Positions 9,104 to 17,426 of a stretch of 64,000 bases of DNA are shown here, piece by piece. The translations under genes and the position numbers were made by a program. The stretch is from Streptomyces peucetius (lineage in GTDB: Bacteria; Actinomycetota; Actinomycetes; Streptomycetales; Streptomycetaceae), in contig NZ_CP107567.1 in NCBI RefSeq assembly GCF_025854275.1, positions 5,642,001-5,706,000 on the forward strand, read 5' to 3'. Numbering within the stretch: the first letter of the stretch is position 1; every line of letters begins with the position of its first letter. The notes under the pieces were generated by a model. The model was not told the DNA's origin. It ran no database searches and saw only the letters and a list, made by a program, of their open reading frames with translations.

Positions 9104-9871
9104 ATGCACCGACAGGATCACACGGCCGTCCTCGCCCTCTTCGACCGCCAGTTGCGGCGCGACGCCCATCCCGGGGAACGCGACGGTGACGTCGTACGGC
9201 AGTCCGGCGACGACGGGGACTGGAGCGGCGTCCTCTGGTCCTCGCTGCGACCGGACACGGCCGACGCCGCGATCGCCCGCCAGGTGCGGCACTTCTCGGC
9301 GCTCGGCCGGCCCTTCGAATGGAAGCTGTACAGCTACGACACGCCCGACGACCTCGGCGCACGGCTGCGTGCCGCCGGGTTCGTGCCGGAGGCGCAGGAG
9401 ACGGTGATGGCCGGCGAGGCCGCGCGCATGGCCGTCGACGTCGAACTGCCCGACGGGGTACGGCTGGAGCCGGTGACCGACGCGGCGGGCGTCGATCTCG
9501 TGGTGCAGGTGCACGAGCAGGCGTTCGGCACCTCCGGCGACCGGCTGCGCGCACAACTGCTCGTACAACTGGCCAAGAATGCCGACACGGTCGACATCAC
9601 GCTGGCCATGGCCGGCGACCTGCCGGTGTGCTCGGCCCGTATGGAGCGCTACCCCGGCACCGACTTCGCCGGCCTGTGGGGCGGCGGCACCCTGGCCGCG
9701 TGGCGCGGCCGCGGCATCTACCGCGCCCTGGTCGCCCACCGTGCCCGGCTCGCCGTCGCCAAGGGCGTGCGCCACCTCCAGGTCGACGCGTCCGACGACA
9801 GCAGGCCCATCCTCGAACGACTGGGTTTCACGGCGTTGTGCACCACGACGCCGTACGTCTACGAGCCGTGA
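9104..9871 (+). CDS. GNAT N-acetyltransferase, two-domain form
   Basis: This is about 255 residues if ATG at 9104 is used, or 264 from GTG at 9077; neither has a strong ribosome binding site. The C-terminal half is a GNAT domain: ERYPGTDFAGLWGGGTLAAWRGRGIYRALVAHRARLAVAKGVRHLQVDASDDSRPILERLGF. It contains the acetyl-CoA pyrophosphate loop WRGRGIYRAL and the usual SRPILERLGF close. The N-terminal half is a weaker, non-catalytic GNAT-like domain, a layout known from several actinobacterial acetyltransferases. The substrate is unknown. Its 3' end overlaps the convergent regulator gene by 13 bases. Confidence 0.85.
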   Translation: MHRQDHTAVLALFDRQLRRDAHPGERDGDVVRQSGDDGDWSGVLWSSLRPDTADAAIARQVRHFSALGRPFEWKLYSYDTPDDLGARLRAAGFVPEAQETVMAGEAARMAVDVELPDGVRLEPVTDAAGVDLVVQVHEQAFGTSGDRLRAQLLVQLAKNADTVDITLAMAGDLPVCSARMERYPGTDFAGLWGGGTLAAWRGRGIYRALVAHRARLAVAKGVRHLQVDASDDSRPILERLGFTALCTTTPYVYEP

Positions 9872-10902
9872 GCCGGCAGCCGGGCCGGTTCTCCTGACCG
9901 CTCCGGGCCCTGGGCGGCGACCAGCACGTCACCGGCGCCGGTGCGGTAGTAGAGCACCGACCGCCCCGCGCGGCGGCGGCCCACCAGCCCGGCGTCCAGC
10001 AGCACCTTGAGATGGCGGCCCACCGAACCGAGCCCCTGGCCCGTCACGGCCACCAGGTGCGTGGTGCTCATCGGGGCGTCGAGCAGCACCAGCACGCCCG
10101 CACGCCCGGCACCCAGGAGCCTGGCCAGCGCCTCGGGGGCGGCGGCCCGTCCCGGTTCGGCGAGCGCGCCCGAGCACGGGTACACGACGGCGTACCGGTG
10201 CACCGTCCCGTCCGGGTCCGGCCGTTCCGTGGAGATCCAGCCCATGCGCGGCGTGACCGGTACGAACAGCAACTGGGCGCCCATCAGCTGCCGGGGCGGG
10301 TGGGTGCGGGAGTTGATCCGCAGCCGGCTGCCGCCCAGCCACCGCATCTCCGGATGCATGTCGTCCAGAGCGGCCGCCCAGCCCGCCCGGCTCAACTGGC
10401 CGGTGCGCGCCACCACATCGGCCTCTGCGACACGCCGCCGTCGGGGCCAGGAGGGCGCGACGGCCGTGTCCCACACCCACTGGAGCAGATCCGCGACGCG
10501 TTCCGGCAGGTCGGGGCGGCACAACGCCGCGGGGAGCGGCCCCCGGTGCGCGACCTCCAGGTCGGCGAGGGCGGCGTCGGCCGGCGTCCCCCGGACCCGG
10601 GCCAGCTCCTCGTCGAACGCCGCTGTGCCTCGCGCATCACTGCCGCGGGGCGGCACCGGTGTGACGAAGTCGGCGATCCACCGGTGCCGCCCCAGCGCCA
10701 CGGGAACCAGCAGCGCGGTGACCAGGTCGGCGGCCAGCCGCTCCCGGTAGGCCGGCCGGTGGGCGTCCAGCCAGCGGCGCTCGGCAGGGTGGGCGGCCGT
10801 GCCCTTCTCCAGCAGCATCAGGGCCGCTGCCGTCTCCAGCAGCGGGGACGTGACGAAGCGGCTGTTCGCGAGCGTGTCCGCGTTGACTTCCCACCAGCCC
10901 AA
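9859..10902 (-). CDS. ArsR-type transcriptional regulator with long N-terminal domain
   Basis: This 347-residue regulator has a winged helix at its C-terminus (about 245-330: DAPMSTTHLVAVTGQGLGSVGRHLKVLLDAGLVGRRRAGRSVLYYRT), of ArsR type. The N-terminal 230 residues, beginning MGWWEVNADTLANSRFVTSPLLETAAAL, are a domain common in actinobacterial ArsR-like proteins and probably sense a ligand. No cysteine metal site of classical ArsR is visible. TTG at 10902 was chosen because GGGGAGG is 8 bases upstream and the family usually starts with MGWW. It is divergent from an MFS transporter, and a 20-base dyad covers its own ribosome binding site, suggesting that it represses both genes. Confidence 0.88.
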   Translation of the reverse strand: MGWWEVNADTLANSRFVTSPLLETAAALMLLEKGTAAHPAERRWLDAHRPAYRERLAADLVTALLVPVALGRHRWIADFVTPVPPRGSDARGTAAFDEELARVRGTPADAALADLEVAHRGPLPAALCRPDLPERVADLLQWVWDTAVAPSWPRRRRVAEADVVARTGQLSRAGWAAALDDMHPEMRWLGGSRLRINSRTHPPRQLMGAQLLFVPVTPRMGWISTERPDPDGTVHRYAVVYPCSGALAEPGRAAAPEALARLLGAGRAGVLVLLDAPMSTTHLVAVTGQGLGSVGRHLKVLLDAGLVGRRRAGRSVLYYRTGAGDVLVAAQGPERSGEPARLPAHGS

Positions 10903-10904
10903 TG

Positions 10905-10924
10905 GTTTCGCCTCCCCGCGAAAC
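10905..10924. promoter_or_regulatory. Dyad GTTTCGC-N6-GCGAAAC, probable ArsR-regulator operator
   Basis: A perfect 7+7 inverted repeat with a 6-base centre lies in the 61-base gap between the divergent ArsR-type regulator and MFS genes. The centre is the complement of the regulator's ribosome binding site. This placement fits autoregulation and control of the exporter. Confidence 0.65.
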
Positions 10925-10963
10925 ATTAACGCCGCCCCTCAAGCGCTGCGGAAGCTGAGGCGC

Positions 10964-12187
10964 ATGCGCACCTATCAAGAGCTCTTCAGAACCCCGGAGT
11001 TCCTCCCGCTGCTCGCGGCGTCCGCCGCGCACGTGGCGGCGCTGACGGTGAGCAGTCTGGCCCTGGGCACCCTGGTCTACGACGCGACCGGGTCCCCGCT
11101 CCTCGCCGCCCTCAGCATGTTCGGCCCGCTGCTGGCCCAGATGATCGGGGCGAGCCTCCTGCTGTCGGCGGCCGACCGGCTGCCGCCGCGCGCCGCGACC
11201 GTCGGACTGGCGCTCTGCTTCGCCGCCGGCACCGCGACCCTCGCCCTCCCCGGCCTGCCGGTCGCCGCGGTCTTCGCGATCCTGGCGGTGCACGGCATGC
11301 TCGGCTCGGTCGGCGGCGGCGTGCGGTACGGGCTCCTCACCGAGATCCTTCCCGCCGACGGCTACCTGCTCGGCCGGTCGGTGCTCAACCTGTGCGCGGG
11401 CAGCCTGCAGATCTGCGGCTACGCCGTCGGCGGCGTGCTGGTCGCCGTGCTGTCGCCGCGCGGCGCGCTGCTCGCCGGCGCCGCCCTGTACGTGGTCGCC
11501 GCGGCCGTCGCCCGCTGCGGCCTGGCGGGGCGGCCGCCACGCGCGAAGGGCCGTCCGTCCGCCGCCGAGACCTGGCGGACCAACGCGCGCCTCTGGTCGG
11601 CGCGACCGCGGCGCCACGTCTACCTCGCCCTGTGGGTGCCCAATGGTCTCGTCGTGGGCGCCGAGTCCCTCTTCGTCTCCTACGCGCCCCGTCACGCCGG
11701 CCTGCTGTTCGCCTTCGCCGCGGGGGGCATGCTCGCCGGTGACACCCTGACCGGCCGCTTCCTGCCGGTGCGGTGGCGCGAACGGTTCGGTGCGCCACCT
11801 CTGCTCCTGCTGCTCGCCCTCCCGTACCTGGTCTTCGCCCTGCGACCGGCGCTGCCCGTGGCCCTCGTCGCCGTGACGGTCGCGTCGACCGGCTTCTCGG
11901 CAAGCCTGCTGCTCCAGGAACGCCTGATGGCCCTGACCCCGGGCGAGTTGAGCGGGCACGCCTTCGGGCTGCACTCGTCGGGGATGCTCACCATGCAGGG
12001 CGTCGCCGCGGCGGTCGCCGGCGGCATCGCGCAGTTCACCACTCCCGCGACGGCGATGACCGTGATGGCCGCCGCCTCTGCAACGGTCACCCTCGCCCTG
12101 ACCCCGCACCTCAGGCGCCCCCCGGCGGATGCCGTACGTGCCGCGCCGGAGGCCGAGGGGGACCTGAGGCCCACGGACGCCGCCTAA
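10964..12187 (+). CDS. MFS transporter
   Basis: This 407-residue integral membrane protein has about 12 hydrophobic segments and the layout of major facilitator exporters. It starts MRTYQELFRTPEFLPLLAASAAHVAALTVSSLALGTLVYDATGSPLLAALSMFG, a form typical of actinobacterial MFS proteins. Loop 2-3 has ADRLPPRAA where motif A is expected; the motif is weak. The centre has a cytosolic loop (RPPRAKGRPSAAETWRTN). ATG at 10964 is the only start that keeps TM1 intact, but its ribosome binding site (GAGG, 3 bases upstream) is poor. The divergent ArsR-type regulator suggests that it exports the compound which that regulator senses. Confidence 0.88.
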   Translation: MRTYQELFRTPEFLPLLAASAAHVAALTVSSLALGTLVYDATGSPLLAALSMFGPLLAQMIGASLLLSAADRLPPRAATVGLALCFAAGTATLALPGLPVAAVFAILAVHGMLGSVGGGVRYGLLTEILPADGYLLGRSVLNLCAGSLQICGYAVGGVLVAVLSPRGALLAGAALYVVAAAVARCGLAGRPPRAKGRPSAAETWRTNARLWSARPRRHVYLALWVPNGLVVGAESLFVSYAPRHAGLLFAFAAGGMLAGDTLTGRFLPVRWRERFGAPPLLLLLALPYLVFALRPALPVALVAVTVASTGFSASLLLQERLMALTPGELSGHAFGLHSSGMLTMQGVAAAVAGGIAQFTTPATAMTVMAAASATVTLALTPHLRRPPADAVRAAPEAEGDLRPTDAA

Positions 12188-12304
12188 GGCGCTCCGGCTC
12201 CCGAAGATGCGGCAGTCGCCCGATGCGGCCGGCCTTCCTGAGGGACGAGTCTGGACAGGCGTCAGGGGCCGGAGGAAAGGCCCCACCGACACAGGAGGAA
12301 CGAC

Positions 12305-12484
12305 ATGTTCGACTACGAGATGCAGCAACTGCGCCGCGCCGACCTGCTCCGTGAGGCCGAGGCGGAGCGCCGTGTCCCCCGGATGCCGCGCACCCGTCGC
12401 GCCGGGCGCCGTCCGTCCGCCGGTGACGAAGGGGAGGGGCGGGTGAGCCGTCCGGACCGCCGCCGCTTCACGCGGGCGGCATGA
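12305..12484 (+). CDS. Small arginine-rich protein (59 residues)
   Basis: ATG at 12305 has an excellent ribosome binding site, AGGAGG, 6 bases upstream. The product starts MFDYEMQQLRRADLLREAE and is a predicted helix rich in Arg and Glu, with an arginine-rich tail (RRAGRRPSAG...). From memory, closely similar short proteins starting MFEYE(I/L)QQ are widespread in Streptomyces. No role is known. It precedes the large LAL regulator by about 58 bases and may be co-transcribed with it. Confidence 0.8.
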   Translation: MFDYEMQQLRRADLLREAEAERRVPRMPRTRRAGRRPSAGDEGEGRVSRPDRRRFTRAA

Positions 12485-12541
12485 CCCCGCGTGACGACGG
12501 AAGGACCGATCGGGGCTGCCGTGCCCCGGGACGGTTGTGCG

Positions 12542-15500
12542 ATGCTCGGCGGCGTGGAAACAAGGTCCGTCAGCCCGGTGTTCGTCGGCCGCGCCGGTGA
12601 GTTGGGGATGCTCACCGACGCGCTCGGCCGCGCGGCCGGTGGCCCGTCCCCGGCCGCCGCGTCCCGGGGCGAGCCGCAGGGCCTGCTCATCGCCGGTGAG
12701 GCGGGCGTCGGCAAGACCCGGCTCATCGAGGAACTGCTGAGCGAGGCGTGCCGCCAGGAGGCTGTCGTCGCTGTCGGCGGATGTGTCGAGATCGGCGCGG
12801 ACGGTCTGCCGTTCGCCGCCTTCTCGACCGCACTGCGCTCCCTGCACCGCCGGCTGCCCGAGGAGCTGGCCGCGGCCGCCGCCGGCCAGGAGCACGAACT
12901 CGCCAGGCTCCTGCCGGAACTCGCTCCGGCGGGTGGCGACCAGGGCCGCCACGACGAGGAGGGCACGGCACGCCTCTTCGAACTCACCGCCCGGCTGCTG
13001 GAGCAGGTCTCCGCGGACCACACCGTGGTCGTGGTGCTGGAGGATCTGCACTGGGCCGACGCCTCCACCCGGCACCTGCTCTCCTACCTGTTCCGCACCC
13101 TGCGCCGCGGCCGGCTGGTCCTGATCGCCACCTACCGTTCCGACGACGTCCACCGGCGGCACCCGCTGCGCCCCTTCCTCGCCGAACTCGACCGCATGCG
13201 CACGGTGCGGCGCATCGAGCTGCCGCGCTTCAACCGGGCCGAAGTACGGCGCCAGATGACCGGCATCCTGGCGGCGGAACCGGCCCCGGCCCTGATCGAC
13301 CAGGTCTTCGAGCGTTCCGACGGCAACGCGTTCTTCGTCGAGGAGCTCGCCGCGGGCCTCAGCGGCGGCAACTGCCCCGCTCTGCCCGACTCCCTGCGGG
13401 GCATCCTGCTCGTGCGCGTGGAGACGCTTCCGGAGGACGCGCAGGGCGTGGTGCGCATCGTGGCCGAGGGCGGATCGACCGTGGAGCACGGCCTGCTGCA
13501 CGCGGTCGCCGGGCTGCCGGAGGACGACCTCATCGGGGCGCTGCGCGCCGCCGTCGGCGCCAACATCCTGCTCGCCGCACCGGACGGCGACGGCTACCGC
13601 TTCCGGCACTCCCTCGCCCGTGAGGCCGTGAGCGACGACCTGCTGCCCGGCGAGCGCTCCCGCCTCAACCGCCGCTACGCCGAGGCACTGGAGGCCGACC
13701 CCGGCCTCGTACGGCAGGACGAGCGGGCCACCCGGCTCGCCACGTACTGGTACCGCGCGGGTGACCCCGCCAAGGCGCTGCCCGCCGTGCTCAGGGCCTC
13801 CGTGGCGGCGCGGCGGCGCCACGCCTACGCCGAGCAACTCCGGCTGCTGGAACGGGCCATGGAGCTGTGGGACAGCGCCCCCGACGACGTGCGCGCCGGA
13901 CTGCGCCCCGTGGACCACGCCGAGGCCTACCCTCCGTGCGGCTGCGACCCTGGCACCACTCCACTGCGTTTTCTCGACCTGATGGCGGAGGCGGCGGTCG
14001 CCGGCCGGCTCTGCGGCGAACGCGAACGGGCACTGAAGACCGCCAAGCGCGGTCAGCGGCTGGCCGAGGCGGAGAACGATCCGCTGCGTGCCGCCTGGTT
14101 CTCCGTCCAGCGCTCCCGGCTCGTGTCCGCCCTCGGCCGCGGCGACGGATGGGCGGAACTGAGCGCCGCGCAGGACCTCGTACGCGGTCTGGCACCGTCC
14201 GCCGTGCACGCCGAGGTGCTCGCGGAGGCCGCTGCCTGGAGCAAGATGCACGATCCCGGCGCGGACAGCCTGGCGACGGCCGAGCGGGCCGTGGAGTACG
14301 CCCGCATGGTCGGCGCCGAGGACATCGAGCTCCGCGCCCGCCTCACCCTCGGCTCTCTCATGGCCGACGCGGGCGACGTCGCCGGCGGACTGGCGGCCAT
14401 GTACGCGGTCAAGGAACGGGCCGTCTGCCTCCGGCTGACCGGACACATCGGCCGCATCTACACCAACCTGCCGTCCGTGCTGGAGAGCGTCGGCCGCTCG
14501 CACGAGGCGATCCGGGTCCTTGACGAGGGCGTGGACATGGTGGGCCGGTACGGACTGCTGGACAGCCACGCCTGGATCCGCAACAACCTGGCCGAGTCCT
14601 GCCTGTCCCTCGGCCGATGGGACGAGGCGGAGAAGGCCGCGGCACATGCCCTCCGGGTGGCGCTGAGTCCCCTGCCGAGCGGGCGTGCCGCAGTGCTGCT
14701 CGCCGCGGTCGCCCTCGAGCGCGGGGACATCGTGAAGGCCGCCGACCGTCTCGCGCAGGCGCGGCGGCACTTCGGTACGCACGACCCGATGCCGAAGGCG
14801 ACGCTCCCGTCGCACACGATCGCCCTGCGGATCGCCGCGGCACAGGGCCGCGTCCTCGACGCCCGCCTCGAACTCGAACACGCCGTGGCGTCCGGCTTCC
14901 CGCCCGGCACCCAGCGCTACGCCTGGCCGCTGCTGCGGTCCGCCGCGGTCCTGGAGGCCGACACCCGAGGGCTGCCGGCGGCGGGGCGGGGTCGTGCCGA
15001 GGCCGTGCGGTGCATCCTGAAGGCAGCGAAGGGCCTGGTGACGCGGGTGCCGCTGTGGCGGGCCCATGAACTCTGGGTCCGTGCGGAGCTGCGGCGCGTG
15101 GAGGGAGCGGACACGGCCGCCGACTGGGCGGAGGCCGCAGCGGCATGGGAATCACTGGACCGCCCGTACGACCTCGCGGGCGTCCGTCTGCGGTGGGCCG
15201 AGTGCCTGCTGCGGTCCGCCGGTGCGGGGTCGGGCGACCCGGACCGCCGGCATGCCGGGGAGCTGCTGCGCCAGGCACGGGCCGTCGCCGGGCAGCTGGG
15301 CGCCCGTCCGTTGGGTGAGGACGTCGAGTTGCTGGCCAGGCGTGCCCGCCTCACACTCGCGGAGAACTCCGACACCGTGGCGGAGGCCCCCGAGGCCGGG
15401 CCGGCTCTCGGGCTGACCCGGCGTGAGCAGGACGTGCTGCGCCTGGTCGCGGCCGGTCACACCAACCGCCGGATAGCCGAGCAGCTCTACATCTCACCGA

Positions 15501-15622
15501 AGACGGCGAGCGTCCACGTCTCCAACATCCTCGCGAAGATGGGAGTCTCCGGCCGTGGTGAGGCCGCCGCGCTCGCCCATCGTCTCCGTCTCTTCCCGGA
15601 CCCGAAGGACGTCCCGGCCTGA
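12542..15622 (+). CDS. Large LuxR-family (LAL) ATP-binding transcriptional regulator
   Basis: This is a protein of about 1026 residues with the plan of LAL regulators: an N-terminal AAA-type ATPase with Walker A GEAGVGKT (residues 52-59) and a Walker B-like VVVLEDLHWADAST, a long helical repeat region, and a C-terminal LuxR helix-turn-helix (LTRREQDVLRLVAAGHTNRRIAEQLYISPKTASVHVSNILAKMG). The start is uncertain: ATG at 12542, GTG at 12554 and GTG at 12491 are all in frame and none has a strong ribosome binding site; the conserved part begins at SPVFVGRAGEL. LALs often control secondary metabolism or carbon use, but no metabolic cluster adjoins it here. It converges on a leftward operon. Confidence 0.93.
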   Translation: MLGGVETRSVSPVFVGRAGELGMLTDALGRAAGGPSPAAASRGEPQGLLIAGEAGVGKTRLIEELLSEACRQEAVVAVGGCVEIGADGLPFAAFSTALRSLHRRLPEELAAAAAGQEHELARLLPELAPAGGDQGRHDEEGTARLFELTARLLEQVSADHTVVVVLEDLHWADASTRHLLSYLFRTLRRGRLVLIATYRSDDVHRRHPLRPFLAELDRMRTVRRIELPRFNRAEVRRQMTGILAAEPAPALIDQVFERSDGNAFFVEELAAGLSGGNCPALPDSLRGILLVRVETLPEDAQGVVRIVAEGGSTVEHGLLHAVAGLPEDDLIGALRAAVGANILLAAPDGDGYRFRHSLAREAVSDDLLPGERSRLNRRYAEALEADPGLVRQDERATRLATYWYRAGDPAKALPAVLRASVAARRRHAYAEQLRLLERAMELWDSAPDDVRAGLRPVDHAEAYPPCGCDPGTTPLRFLDLMAEAAVAGRLCGERERALKTAKRGQRLAEAENDPLRAAWFSVQRSRLVSALGRGDGWAELSAAQDLVRGLAPSAVHAEVLAEAAAWSKMHDPGADSLATAERAVEYARMVGAEDIELRARLTLGSLMADAGDVAGGLAAMYAVKERAVCLRLTGHIGRIYTNLPSVLESVGRSHEAIRVLDEGVDMVGRYGLLDSHAWIRNNLAESCLSLGRWDEAEKAAAHALRVALSPLPSGRAAVLLAAVALERGDIVKAADRLAQARRHFGTHDPMPKATLPSHTIALRIAAAQGRVLDARLELEHAVASGFPPGTQRYAWPLLRSAAVLEADTRGLPAAGRGRAEAVRCILKAAKGLVTRVPLWRAHELWVRAELRRVEGADTAADWAEAAAAWESLDRPYDLAGVRLRWAECLLRSAGAGSGDPDRRHAGELLRQARAVAGQLGARPLGEDVELLARRARLTLAENSDTVAEAPEAGPALGLTRREQDVLRLVAAGHTNRRIAEQLYISPKTASVHVSNILAKMGVSGRGEAAALAHRLRLFPDPKDVPA

Positions 15623-15680
15623 CGGCAGCCGGGACCACCTGACGCCGGAGCCGGAGTCCTCTACGGTCGGGGGGGGCCGC

Positions 15681-16028
15681 CTACCTCGAGGCCGCCCCGT
15701 CCACGTCGTCGTCCCCGTCGCCCGGTCGCCGGGGAGCGGGCGCATCCGGCGCGTCATGGGTCGCGGCGTCCGCCGGCGGCGCGGGCGGCTGCTCGTGGGC
15801 CCCGACAGTGCCCTCGGCTCCGGCGTCGGCGGCCGCGTCCGCCGCGACGTCGTCCTCGGGGCCCGGCACCCCCTGCGCCCGGACCGTGACCTTGCCCGAG
15901 GCGAGGTCTATCGGGCCGCGGCCCGGGTCCCCGTCAGCGACGTCGACCCGTGTCAGCGCCAGACGGTTGCGCTCGTCGTCGGTGTGCTTACGGCCTGGCG
16001 CGAAGATCTCCTCGAAGGCGTTGAACAC
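15681..16028 (-). CDS. DUF6191-type small protein
   Basis: This 115-residue protein has a conserved N-terminal half, MFNAFEEIFAPGRKHTDDERNRLALTRVDVADGDPGRGPIDLASGKVTV, which I recognise as a Streptomyces family of unknown function (DUF6191, from memory). The C-terminal half is low-complexity, acidic and Ala/Pro-rich, and is probably disordered. It starts 14 bases after the stop of the sugar-dehydrogenase-like gene on the same strand, so the two are probably one transcript. Function is unknown. Confidence 0.8.
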   Translation of the reverse strand: MFNAFEEIFAPGRKHTDDERNRLALTRVDVADGDPGRGPIDLASGKVTVRAQGVPGPEDDVAADAAADAGAEGTVGAHEQPPAPPADAATHDAPDAPAPRRPGDGDDDVDGAASR

Positions 16029-16042
16029 GGAGCCACCACCCC

Positions 16043-17212
16043 TTATCGCACCTCCAGCTGGAGGATCTTGTCGTCGCCCGGCTCAGGTGTGCCCCGACCG
16101 TCCGTCTCGCTGGTGACGAGCCAGAGCTTGTTTCCGCCCGCGGCGACAACCGTGCGCAGGCGGCCGTACTCCTCATCGAGGAACGCCTGGGGGTCCGCGG
16201 AAGGTTCCGCCCCGGACAGCGGGATCCGCCACAGCCGCTCGCCCTGCAGCGCCGCCATCCAGATCGACCCCTGGGCGTAGGCGATACCACTCGGCGACGC
16301 TTCCTCCGTCTTCCACTGGGCCACCGGGTCGACGAAGCCGGACCCGCCGCCCTTGCCCTCGGCCTCGGGCCAGCCGTAGTTCTTCCCGGGCTCGATCAGA
16401 TTCAGCTCGTCCCAGGTCTTCTGCCCGAACTCGGCGGCCCACAGGCGCTTCTCGGAATCCCAGGCGAGCCCCTGCACATTGCGGTGGCCGTACGAGTAGA
16501 CGACGGAGTCGGGCTCCGGGTTGCCATGGGCCGGCTGCCCGTCCGGGGTCATACGGAGGATCTTGCCGCCGAGGGACTTCTTGTCCTGGGCCAGTCCCGT
16601 GTCACCCGTCTCGCCGGTGCCCGCGTACAGCATCTTGTCCGGGCCGAAGGCGATCCTGCCGCCGTTGTGCACGACGCCCTTGGGAATGCCGCGGAGCACC
16701 GTGTCCGGGGCGCCGAGCTGCTGGCCGGGCGGCTTCTGCTCGTCGTAGAGCAGGCGCGCGATGCGGTTGTCGGAGGCGGTGGTGAAGTAGGCGTAGACCT
16801 GGTGGTCCGAGGCGAAGGAGGGGGAGAGGGCAAGGCCCATCAGGCCGCCCTCCCCGCCCGGTTCCACACCCGGCACGGAGCCGATCTCGGTCTTCTTGCC
16901 GCTCTCCACGTCGATCCGGGTGATGGTGCCCTCGTCCCGCGAGGAGACCAGCAGGTCGCCGCCCGGCAGAGCGGCCACGCCCCAGGGCGACTTCAGGTCC
17001 TCGGTCAGGGTGGAGAGGACCTTCACCGATCCCTTCGCGGGCGGGCCGGAGGGGCTCGGCGCGGTGCTCGACGCCGTGGCCGACGGGGTGGCGGCGCCCT
17101 TGGACGAGCCGGGGGTCCCGTCGGTGGGGCTGTTTTCGCCACCCGACGAGCATCCGGCCGCGAAGAGGAGCACGAGGGCGGCCATCACGGCGGTCACTGC
17201 AGGACGCTGCAC
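16043..17212 (-). CDS. Lipoprotein, PQQ-dependent sugar dehydrogenase-like (glucose/sorbosone dehydrogenase fold)
   Basis: This 389-residue exported lipoprotein has N-terminus MQRPAVTAVMAALVLLFAAGCSS, with lipobox FAAGC (Cys about 21), followed by a Ser/Pro/Thr-rich linker. The remainder is a six-bladed beta-propeller of the soluble aldose sugar dehydrogenase family: LKSPWGVAALPGGDLLVSSRDEGTITRID, GGEGGLMGLALSPSF, HNGGRIAFGPDKMLYAGTGETG, YGHRNVQGLAWD, LWAAEFGQKTWDELNLIEPGKNYGWPEAEG. The catalytic His expected before N-G-G-R (VVHNGGRI) is present. It probably oxidises a sugar with PQQ as cofactor, although many relatives are uncharacterised. It starts with GTG at 17212. The 23-base tandem repeats lie in its upstream region. 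Confidence 0.88.
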   Translation of the reverse strand: MQRPAVTAVMAALVLLFAAGCSSGGENSPTDGTPGSSKGAATPSATASSTAPSPSGPPAKGSVKVLSTLTEDLKSPWGVAALPGGDLLVSSRDEGTITRIDVESGKKTEIGSVPGVEPGGEGGLMGLALSPSFASDHQVYAYFTTASDNRIARLLYDEQKPPGQQLGAPDTVLRGIPKGVVHNGGRIAFGPDKMLYAGTGETGDTGLAQDKKSLGGKILRMTPDGQPAHGNPEPDSVVYSYGHRNVQGLAWDSEKRLWAAEFGQKTWDELNLIEPGKNYGWPEAEGKGGGSGFVDPVAQWKTEEASPSGIAYAQGSIWMAALQGERLWRIPLSGAEPSADPQAFLDEEYGRLRTVVAAGGNKLWLVTSETDGRGTPEPGDDKILQLEVR

Positions 17213-17284
17213 GGTTCTGATCCCTTCGACGGCGGCTGGTGCTGCTGCCTTCCTGTTCTTCTTACACCGCAGCCGCCGCTCAGG

Positions 17285-17419
17285 TTCCCGATCTTGCCGA
17301 AAACCTCAGTCGGCGCATGCCGCAAACCTCGTCGGCGCCTGCCGGGAATCCCCGTCGGCGCCTGCCGGAAACCCTCGCCGGCGCCCCCGGAAACCCGTCG
17401 GCGCCCGCCCAAAACCCCC
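17285..17419. repeat. Tandem repeat, about 23-base unit, 5-6 copies
   Basis: Units with core GTCGGCGCCTGCCGG followed by an AAACC-type tail start at about 17285 (degenerate), 17308, 17331, 17354, 17377 (20 bases, shortened) and 17397. The middle three are nearly identical. No spacers separate them, so this is not a CRISPR. The array fills the gap between the aldo/keto reductase stop and the start of the sugar-dehydrogenase lipoprotein, both leftward. Confidence 0.8.
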
Positions 17420-17426
17420 GCCGCGC

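Noticed and set aside
10637..15067. Very long leftward open frame (about 1476 codons) opposite the LAL regulator
   Set aside because: Its composition is that of an antisense shadow in GC-rich DNA: no recognisable domain, no ribosome binding site, and the opposite strand has clear Walker and LuxR motifs.
12491..15622. LAL regulator as pathway regulator of a secondary-metabolite cluster
   Set aside because: No polyketide, peptide or terpene synthase genes lie anywhere in the window.
17285..17419. CRISPR-like array
   Set aside because: Units of 20-23 bases follow each other without spacers, and no cas gene is present.
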